A DNA stretch of 37,580 bases. Origin: Pirellula staleyi DSM 6068 (GTDB lineage: Bacteria > Planctomycetota > Planctomycetia > Pirellulales > Pirellulaceae). The stretch is from assembly GCA_945900945.1 (NCBI GenBank), contig CAMDKL010000044.1, forward strand, positions 1 to 37,580, written 5' to 3'. A program made the translations under genes and the position numbers. Of this stretch, positions 31,024 through 37,580 are shown in pieces (position 1 is the stretch's first letter; every line of letters starts with the position of its first letter). Below the pieces are notes generated by a model. It saw nothing but the letters and a program-made list of their open reading frames with translations. It was not told the origin of the DNA and made no database searches.

Positions 31024-33378
31024 CTACATACTTTCTACAAACTCGGAAATTAGTTTTCCGGATTCTCCGTCCCACACATACAGCACTCCATCGTGCCCGC
31101 CTGCTACGACATGATGACCATCAGCACAAGCAGCGGCACTCTGCATGTAGTCTTTGCAACCTGCAAACGACCGCACTTCCGCTCCAGTTTCACTTAAGAT
31201 CCGTACTCGCTTGTCACCACTTGATACCAACAGATTCCCTGTCAAACCGACAAACTGCACGGAAGTAACTTCGTCATCCCAGCCTTCCATGTTGCGTGTG
31301 CGATCGCCGCTCTCAAAATCCCATATTTTCAAAACGTTGTCCGCACCGGCACTGGCCAATGTTCTACCCTCAGCTCGCCATGCTACACTCAAAACATGAT
31401 TCGTATGCCCCTCAAAACTTTTTTCGGTTTGCCAATTCTCCGTGTTCACGACCTTCATCGTCTTGTCGGAGCTGCCAGTTGCCAAACGTCGATCGTCACG
31501 ACTAAAGCAAACAGAAAGTATCGAGTCTTTGTGAAGTTCCGGTAAGGCTTTCACAAGTGAACCATCGCTCGTTCTCCAAACCGTAAGCTCGCCGCTCCTC
31601 GAAAACGGCCCACTTCCCGCAGCCAATAATGTACCGTCGCTTGAAAAACACAACGCCGTCACGCGATCATGAATCGGTGAACTCAATCCACCCATCGTTC
31701 GTTCTAATCGCCATTTCTCCACAATCCGATGACTCACCCGATTTCCATCCTCTGCCGTCGCCACGATTCCTTGATCATTCCACTCCATGGACTTTATTCT
31801 CTTCGCTTTTGAATCGTTTGCGTTGATGGTTTTCATTGATGTTCCGTCAATGGCACTCCAGACGTGCAGAATTCCGTCCTCCGTAGCCGAAACTATCCGT
31901 GTACTATCTGGCGAAAACGCCATGGCTGTTGGTACCCGCTCATGCGCTTTGGCAATGTCGCGAGCGTTGGCCGCTTCTCGGATGGCGGCCTGCTGAAGTG
32001 ACTCAGCGCTGGCTAGGAAAACCTTTGCCTCCTCAACAGCCAGGACCTTCTTCGCCACATGTTCGTTCGCAAGTTTTAGTTCGGACTGATGTTGAACGAT
32101 TGCCTGACGAAGCGGTTCGATTTCACTCTCCGCCTCCTTTACGGATTTTGAGATGGTCGCGAGCTTTGCTTCTGCTTCATCCCGCGTTTTTCTCAACTCC
32201 TCATCGGGAACAGTATTGTCTGAGCCGCGCGGACGCAATTTCCTGTACAGGCCACGAACGGCCTTTCGAGCGACTCGGCTTGCGTCCACCGCAACTTGGA
32301 GAGCCTCTTTCTTCGGCTCCAACACCTTTTCGGCCTGAAGAAGCTCTTCACCGATCTTTTTAGCCCTTTCCCCAAGTCGTTTCACGTCCTCCTCGATGCG
32401 TTTCACTTCTTTGCTTCGATAGTCCGATTCGCTTGCAAGAAAATCGACTCGTCGAGCAGACTCGGCAGCTGCGACGTTGGCCGCATGTTCACCTCGAAGG
32501 TCAGCAATGAGTGCTCCGGTTTCTTTGTTCACGAGTTTTGTGATCGAGTCTGTCTCTATCGTTGCCGAGCATTTTCCGTTCGGGCTCACGATAGTCGTAG
32601 CATTCGGCTCAGCCTGTTTCTCGGATCGACTTGGTTCCGCCGATAACTCCAGGGTTTCGATTTGGTCGATTCGTTGCCATATTTTGATCTCGCGGTGGCT
32701 TCCACTGGCCAGCCTAGTACCGTCCGGGCTAAAAGCAAGAGAGGGTATAATGTCTTGATGCGCACCGCTCTGTTTTCCGACCAGTCCGCTAGATACCAGG
32801 GTTGCATCAAACAGTCTTGTCATGAATCGGCGAGTCGGGATGTGATAAAGTAAAATCTGACCACCACGACTGAAACCTGCGACTTGACCGTCCCGAGTTA
32901 TCGCCGTCGCATAGATACACTTAACAGACTCCGGAATCGGCTCCCATTTGATTTCCCTCTCCTCGCGAAGCTTTGCTATCGCACCTTGATCAATCCATAA
33001 CTGCAATAATCCTAGCTGCTGAGACGTCAGATTGTTTGCTTTGACTTTATTCTCCCTCGGTGGCATTGCCGGATCGTCTAAGTGTGCTGCGGAGCGAACG
33101 AGCATGCTTTCCGAGCCTTTGCCAACGATGATTGAGGGCCCGCTTTCGCCCCCTATGAGCATGAGCTCGACGGACTCGATATTCAGCTCCCCTTTGGTCG
33201 TTGTTTTGTTGTGGCACGAGACGCAGTTGGCTCGCAGAAATGGAGCAATCTCCTTTTCATAATCGACTGCCAACTCGCGTTGAATTACCGCGATCGGGAT
33301 CGGCTGATCCCCAAAAGACTTGGACATGAATACGACCAAGCAAGCAATGGCTATTAGAATGACTCGCGAGCCCGACAT
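31024..33378 (-). CDS. PSCyt1 + WD40 propeller with coiled-coil insert
   Basis: 784 residues with a signal peptide (5-23). A planctomycete cytochrome C domain follows (about 36-140), with C52-V-S-C55-H56 and MPPRENK as ligand region. WD40-type repeats appear from about 150 to 240 (SLAFSPDGTRLASGSHREIKIW) and again from about 484 to the end (AMAFSPDSTRIVSATEDGILHVW; LCFSSDGTLLAAGS; VCFSRDDRRLATGSSDKTMKVV; VAWRAEGRTLASAGADNVLKIWD; AACADGHHVVAGGHDGVLYVWD). Between them, about 300-480, is a long Glu/Lys/Ala-rich coiled coil. Such cytochrome-WD40 proteins are common in planctomycete DUF1549/DUF1553 operons. The gene follows the PPC gene by 3 bp, so it is the last gene of this operon in the window. 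Confidence 0.9.
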   Translation of the reverse strand: MSGSRVILIAIACLVVFMSKSFGDQPIPIAVIQRELAVDYEKEIAPFLRANCVSCHNKTTTKGELNIESVELMLIGGESGPSIIVGKGSESMLVRSAAHLDDPAMPPRENKVKANNLTSQQLGLLQLWIDQGAIAKLREEREIKWEPIPESVKCIYATAITRDGQVAGFSRGGQILLYHIPTRRFMTRLFDATLVSSGLVGKQSGAHQDIIPSLAFSPDGTRLASGSHREIKIWQRIDQIETLELSAEPSRSEKQAEPNATTIVSPNGKCSATIETDSITKLVNKETGALIADLRGEHAANVAAAESARRVDFLASESDYRSKEVKRIEEDVKRLGERAKKIGEELLQAEKVLEPKKEALQVAVDASRVARKAVRGLYRKLRPRGSDNTVPDEELRKTRDEAEAKLATISKSVKEAESEIEPLRQAIVQHQSELKLANEHVAKKVLAVEEAKVFLASAESLQQAAIREAANARDIAKAHERVPTAMAFSPDSTRIVSATEDGILHVWSAIDGTSMKTINANDSKAKRIKSMEWNDQGIVATAEDGNRVSHRIVEKWRLERTMGGLSSPIHDRVTALCFSSDGTLLAAGSGPFSRSGELTVWRTSDGSLVKALPELHKDSILSVCFSRDDRRLATGSSDKTMKVVNTENWQTEKSFEGHTNHVLSVAWRAEGRTLASAGADNVLKIWDFESGDRTRNMEGWDDEVTSVQFVGLTGNLLVSSGDKRVRILSETGAEVRSFAGCKDYMQSAAACADGHHVVAGGHDGVLYVWDGESGKLISEFVESM

Positions 33379-33381
33379 GGG

Positions 33382-35511
33382 TTACTTCTTTTCTGTGTCA
33401 GCAAGAATTTTCAATCGAATCGGCTTAGAAAAGACGGCAAAGGAAACGTCTTTTGGCTTTGCAGAAGGGTCCAGCTCCACGTTTTTCACATACTTGTATT
33501 TGTCTGCGTATCCATGAATCACAAAGGAATGCTCACCGGGTTTCACATCGAATTTGGATAGATCCAACTCAATCGAAACGCTGTCAACTCCCTTCGGAAT
33601 CGAATGGTCGCTTCGGACAGATTTGTCTTGATCGCCCAGGACGAACGGCCTAACACTCACGATTCCGTCGTAACCACCTCGACGAGTGACTTTGAGCTTT
33701 AACGAAATCTTATCTTTGGGCTTGGCCTCGATCATGCCGGCGATCTCAGGTTCAAGCAGCATAGGGGCTTCGTCAGCAACGACCGACAGTCCAATGGCAT
33801 GGGTTCTTCTGGCTTGAAATCGATCTTGTCGCGTATCCTTAACATTCCAAATCGGAGTCCCCGTTCTGGCTATTCGCGTGATTTCTTGCCTCTCCAAAAT
33901 TGCTTTCCCTTGAATCCCAACCCATCCAGACCAAGGCTGTGCATCCTCCGACGCATAGAACGTTAATGAAGCACACTCGTCCCCGTTTCCAAGAACAGCT
34001 CCCAAGCATACGACTCCCTCCGGCAATCCCTCGGCGTCTAGAGTAATGTCGCCCGAAAAGTCATCTTGCCGCTTTACGAAAACTCGGATGGACGCAACGC
34101 CTCCTCGGCGAAGAGTCGGAGGGAGAAGATACGCGCTGATAGGTAACGGTCGACTTCGCGGTCCCTGGTCTGGAACAGCAATAAGCTCGAAGTTGGGTGA
34201 TGTCGTACGAATGCAAAGGCGGTACGGCAAACGTGGGCTATCAAGACTCGTGTTGAAACCATCTCTCAAAGATATTCGATACAATCCATCTTCGGAAGCT
34301 TCGAAACGCAAAGTGCCGTCCCTCGAATCGAGGTCAAATCCAGTAGCACTGGCTGAATGTTCCATGTCACTTGCCTCAGCCACAAAAACTGGAATCAGCT
34401 TGCCGTCTACCGAACTCTGAATCTTGTCAACTACCAACGATACATCCGTCGCGTGTCCAAGCCGATGGGACCAAACATCTATCCAGAGAACTTCATGGGC
34501 TTTCGCCGAAAACAGAAACGTCGCGGCTTGTCCGCCCGGCGGAAAGAGAGCAATAAACTCGAAGGGCAATTCGAGTGGCGCTGGCAAAACCAAATCGTGC
34601 GGAAATACGTCTCCTAGCTCTGCCGCTACCTTATTAATGCGGTCTCTCTCGACTTTCGTCAGCTGCACGGTTGGCATCGAGTCTACGTTTTTGGTATCGA
34701 TGGAATGGGTTGAGACGCTTAATCGATAACGAAACTCGTCACCCCCTCGATGGAGCAAATCGTGTATCTCAATAAAGTAGTCACCTTCTCGTTCCGTAGT
34801 AAACTCGAAGGACTTGGTTGGTGCACGCCCTCGCAATACGACCCGACCAGTTGGTTCAGTGATTGTGATGACCGGCTCGGCTCGAGAGTCGGGGGTATCG
34901 ATTTGAACAAAAAGTCGTTGCGAGGCGTTCGCATGAAACTTGAACCAAGAACGAGTGCCTACAACGGTACCGGTATTGATCGTTGAATCAATCACAACCT
35001 CAGTGGCCTTGTCCCGCTCGATCCCTGCTTTGAGTGGATTGACTTCGGGCAATTTGCCAAGGATAAATTGCCGAGGATTCGAGAGTCCGAATTTGCCTTG
35101 CAAGCAGACATCGACGGCGTCCTCTGCAGTATCGTTTGAGACATGAATCACAAATGCATTTGCAATCGGTTTTCCATGGTCATCCCTCTTTGGCTTGGAA
35201 ACGATGGATGGGTTAGAGAAAAGCAAAGTCGCTGGTCCATCTAAATGTTCGCCGGTGAGAATGACCTCTGTGGACGTTCCAATCTGAAGGCCTTGTGGAA
35301 ACACGGACGACAATTGGGGTACTGGAATAAAATCGCCCTGTGCAAATGCACTTCCCTCGACAAGGATGAGAACGACGCACGCATGGAGAAGTACTTTGGC
35401 ATCACATGTAGCCGACGTCGCTCCGCGACTCGGCCATGCAGTGTCGCGGAACGACATTGCCACATCGATTAAACCGAACATAATCGTTCTACATTGGCGA
35501 ACCAGTAACAT
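33382..35511 (-). CDS. secreted PPC-type multidomain beta protein
   Basis: About 709 residues from the ATG at 35511, the first start that does not overlap the upstream gene; ATGs at 35481 and 35457 are also possible and none has a clear ribosome binding site. A signal segment (KVLLHACVVLILVEGSAFA) precedes the mature protein. The first domain reads like the family's Ig/TIG-like start (PQLSSVFPQGLQIGTSTEVILTGEHLDGPATLLFSNP). Next is a bacterial pre-peptidase C-terminal (PPC) domain (about 190-290: RSWFKFHANASQRLFVQIDTP...EGDYFIEIHDLLHRGGDEFRYRLSVS), with further beta-sandwich domains up to the end. No catalytic motif is visible. It lies between a DUF1549/DUF1553 gene (14 bp upstream) and the WD40-cytochrome gene, the usual planctomycete neighbourhood; a binding or surface role is inferred. 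Confidence 0.85.
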   Translation of the reverse strand: MLLVRQCRTIMFGLIDVAMSFRDTAWPSRGATSATCDAKVLLHACVVLILVEGSAFAQGDFIPVPQLSSVFPQGLQIGTSTEVILTGEHLDGPATLLFSNPSIVSKPKRDDHGKPIANAFVIHVSNDTAEDAVDVCLQGKFGLSNPRQFILGKLPEVNPLKAGIERDKATEVVIDSTINTGTVVGTRSWFKFHANASQRLFVQIDTPDSRAEPVITITEPTGRVVLRGRAPTKSFEFTTEREGDYFIEIHDLLHRGGDEFRYRLSVSTHSIDTKNVDSMPTVQLTKVERDRINKVAAELGDVFPHDLVLPAPLELPFEFIALFPPGGQAATFLFSAKAHEVLWIDVWSHRLGHATDVSLVVDKIQSSVDGKLIPVFVAEASDMEHSASATGFDLDSRDGTLRFEASEDGLYRISLRDGFNTSLDSPRLPYRLCIRTTSPNFELIAVPDQGPRSRPLPISAYLLPPTLRRGGVASIRVFVKRQDDFSGDITLDAEGLPEGVVCLGAVLGNGDECASLTFYASEDAQPWSGWVGIQGKAILERQEITRIARTGTPIWNVKDTRQDRFQARRTHAIGLSVVADEAPMLLEPEIAGMIEAKPKDKISLKLKVTRRGGYDGIVSVRPFVLGDQDKSVRSDHSIPKGVDSVSIELDLSKFDVKPGEHSFVIHGYADKYKYVKNVELDPSAKPKDVSFAVFSKPIRLKILADTEKK

Positions 35512-35525
35512 GCGAACTCGGTGAC

Positions 35526-37580
35526 TCAGTGATTGAATAGAAACTCTTTGGTATTGATCATGGCCCATAGCAAATCCTCCCAAGCTTGACGATTGGCTTT
35601 CGTAAGTTCCTCACCTGGGTTCTTGCCTTCGGTCTTTTCCGCCAAATAAGCTTTGGCATGTTGAAGTTCCGGTGTGTTGGGTTCTCGGCAGACCGCCAAC
35701 AAATACATTTCGCGGATCAACTCCTCAACGCTGCGAGTATCCTTCGAAAACAGCGATGCCCGGCCATTGTTGCTACTAAGCTTGTTCAAAATCTCATCGG
35801 CGTTCAGCAGATGCAGGCTCTGCGATAAACTTGGTTCCATGGTCCGTTCGCATTCGCATGCCGAAGCAGAATCCGGTCGCCCAAACACCGACAGAAAGAA
35901 GTTTCCTTGATTGAAACTGTTGTCAGGAAGAGCTACCGCTCGTGTGTTGTTGGCCTGCCCCTTGAAATTAGTCGTTGAGTTGGCCACGGAATCGACTGAG
36001 TCGAGCAATACTTCCGCCACCATCCGTTTCGGATAGTGTTTCGAAAAGTTTTGCTGATCGTTTACATTGAGCTCGTTGGGGGCAGAACTCAATTGATAAA
36101 CCCGACTTTGCACAATGGTCCGAACCAAATGTTTTAGGTCGTACTCATGCAGGACGAATTCATGGACCAAGGCGTCTAACAACTCTGGATTCGTAGGCGG
36201 ATTCGTATCGCGCAAGTCATCTTCCGGTTCGATGATCCCGCGACCGAGGAAATGCTTCCAGTATCGATTGACGAGGGCGCGGGCAAAGAATGGGTTCGTA
36301 TCGCTGGTCATCCAATCCGCAAGCGAACGACGCGGGTCGTCATCGGGCGAGAGTGGGGCTATCGCGGTCCCCAAGGCCGCTGGCTTGATGACCTCCTTTG
36401 TCTTCTTGTTAATCATTTTCGCATCGCCCCGTTTATGCACGACGATGTCTTCCGCAATATTTCCGGCAGCGTTGCGACCCGTGCCCGCAGTCTTGTGTGT
36501 GACCTGACTAAAGAATGCAGCCAAGGACAAATAGTCGTTTTGGCTCCATTTTTCGAATAGATGATGGTGACACTGAGCGCATTGAAGTCGAGTTCCTAAG
36601 AAAACTTGCGCCGCGTCCTCCATCTGCAGATTCGGTTCTTTAAAGGATCGGTACCATGCAACCGGAGGCGTGTGGGTCAGATCGCCGCTGGCTGTGATCA
36701 ACTCGCGAACAAAATGATCGTAGGGTTTGTTCTCGGCAAAGCTATCTCGAATCCACTGCCAAAGGAGAACACAACCGCGCTCGTACGAGGGGTCTTCACG
36801 TCGATTGCGTAGCAGTCCGCTCCATTTGTTGGCAAAGTACTCAGCGTAGTCTTCTGTGTCCAATAGACGATCGATGGCTTGATTGCGTTTAACTGGCGAT
36901 TGGTCGGACAGAAACTGGCTCGACTCTCGCAACGTCGGCAATCTTCCTGCAATATCCAAAGTGACCCGTCGCAAGAAGGTACTATCGTCGCATAGTTCGG
37001 ACGGCGGCAAACCCAGCGCTCGTAGCTTATCGAATACATGAACATCGACTAAGTTGTAAGTTGCGGGCATTTCTTTCAAAGATTCTGCCATCGGAATTCT
37101 GGCACGGTACACGCCGACCTGCCCTTGATAGCGAATCGTGACCGCAGCGTCACCGGGAATGTCATTGACCGTCACCAGGCCATGGTCGGAAATAGAGGCC
37201 ATGGGTTTATCAACGGGATCGTAGAGAGCCAGTCGAGTGACATCGCGCGATGCCCCGTCATTGAAAAACGCAAGCACTTTTAACTGCTGCGTTGCTTGCT
37301 TATTGAGAATTCCAGACTTGGGTGAAACCTCGATTCGGACAAGGCTTGGCTCCAGAGTTCCCGGGTTCATTCCTTGCCGAATCCAATTCTCAATCGTCGC
37401 GTAATCTTGCGAATCAGGTTCCAGTCTCTTGCCGCCGTTATGTGGAACATCATTCACAGCTTTTTGAAGCAGCAAGCTCTGCTGAGGTGACGATGGAACC
37501 ACTCGTCGTCCTCGCGCTTCTTTGACAATGTGTTGGTAGTCTTCCATCGGTTCGTAGCCGAACAACGACAGCTTAAAACC
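35526..37580 (-). CDS. PSCyt-type protein: Big domain + DUF1549 + DUF1553 (N-terminus outside window)
   Basis: The frame is open to the right edge (the last codons read GFKLSLFGYEP), so the N-terminus, including signal peptide and the expected PSCyt1 heme site, lies beyond the window; the TTG at 37565 is not the start. The visible 684 codons begin with the end of the cytochrome-type domain (PQQSLLLQKAVNDVPHNGGKRL...WIRQGM), then a bacterial Ig-like Big_2 domain (about 37320-37100, LVRIEVSPKSG...QLKVLAFFNDGASRDVTRLALY), DUF1549 (with CAQCH at about 36566-36580, followed by HHLFEKWSQNDYLSL) and DUF1553 ending in INTKEFLFNH. It heads the group with the PPC and WD40 genes; no DUF1501 gene follows it directly, unlike the common arrangement. 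Confidence 0.92.
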   Translation of the reverse strand, partial: GFKLSLFGYEPMEDYQHIVKEARGRRVVPSSPQQSLLLQKAVNDVPHNGGKRLEPDSQDYATIENWIRQGMNPGTLEPSLVRIEVSPKSGILNKQATQQLKVLAFFNDGASRDVTRLALYDPVDKPMASISDHGLVTVNDIPGDAAVTIRYQGQVGVYRARIPMAESLKEMPATYNLVDVHVFDKLRALGLPPSELCDDSTFLRRVTLDIAGRLPTLRESSQFLSDQSPVKRNQAIDRLLDTEDYAEYFANKWSGLLRNRREDPSYERGCVLLWQWIRDSFAENKPYDHFVRELITASGDLTHTPPVAWYRSFKEPNLQMEDAAQVFLGTRLQCAQCHHHLFEKWSQNDYLSLAAFFSQVTHKTAGTGRNAAGNIAEDIVVHKRGDAKMINKKTKEVIKPAALGTAIAPLSPDDDPRRSLADWMTSDTNPFFARALVNRYWKHFLGRGIIEPEDDLRDTNPPTNPELLDALVHEFVLHEYDLKHLVRTIVQSRVYQLSSAPNELNVNDQQNFSKHYPKRMVAEVLLDSVDSVANSTTNFKGQANNTRAVALPDNSFNQGNFFLSVFGRPDSASACECERTMEPSLSQSLHLLNADEILNKLSSNNGRASLFSKDTRSVEELIREMYLLAVCREPNTPELQHAKAYLAEKTEGKNPGEELTKANRQAWEDLLWAMINTKEFLFNH

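Noticed and set aside
1-37580. CRISPR array, tRNA or rRNA genes, integrase or phage genes
   Set aside because: I found no regularly spaced repeats, no cloverleaf-like sequence and no ORF resembling these families.

Overview
The window looks like a chromosomal segment of a planctomycete, most likely of the Pirellulales (Rhodopirellula/Blastopirellula type). The case rests on the gene families: DUF1559 prepilin-like protein, DUF1501, DUF1549/DUF1553 with planctomycete cytochrome-c (PSCyt1) domains, DUF1587/1592/1588/1585, DUF1552, a short ECF sigma factor of the Rhodopirellula/Verrucomicrobium type, a FecR-LamG membrane protein, and a PPC/WD40/cytochrome set. I see no tRNA, rRNA, CRISPR array, transposase or phage gene.

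Layout. Positions 1-2410 hold mostly intergenic sequence with small hairpins, a doubtful minus-strand ORF (418-783), a secreted alpha/beta-hydrolase (909-1874, minus) and a small conserved-looking planctomycete protein (2153-2410, plus). Positions 2588-7346 are the housekeeping part: a strong terminator-like hairpin sits directly in front of cimA (citramalate synthase), followed 19 bp later by valS, whose product carries two lineage-style insertions, one of them a four-cysteine zinc ribbon. From 7451 to the right edge (about 30 kb) every supported gene lies on the minus strand.

Read in the direction of transcription (right to left), the minus-strand block has these groups: (a) 37580-31024, a truncated-by-window DUF1549/DUF1553 protein, a PPC-type secreted protein and a WD40/cytochrome protein, nearly contiguous; (b) 30729-30894, a long imperfect palindrome; (c) 30455-19961, a long collinear run of DUF1559, a transthyretin-like lipoprotein, an ECF sigma factor that overlaps it by 4 bp, a FecR/LamG putative anti-sigma-like protein, the DUF1587/1592/1588/1585 cytochrome protein, a DUF1552 protein, two paralogous secreted proteins, and between these two a 131-residue protein that is a free-standing copy of the DUF1553 C-terminal tail; (d) 19850-11511, a TPR/FG-GAP/ASPIC protein, an apparent in-frame chimera of a serine beta-lactamase-family N-terminus with a collagen-binding-type C-terminus, and a DUF1549/DUF1553 + DUF1501 pair; (e) a secreted HExxH protein (10604-11416) and an 828-residue lipoprotein/membrane protein (7451-9937).

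The biological theme is secreted or periplasmic, heme-c-bearing planctomycete machinery of unknown function, one set of which appears to be under its own ECF sigma/transmembrane regulator pair. The most notable items are the sigma-controlled operon with its stand-alone DUF1553 tail, the beta-lactamase/collagen-binding chimera with an 18-bp tandem duplication, the zinc-ribbon insertion in ValS, the terminator hairpin in the cimA leader, and the 166-bp palindrome.
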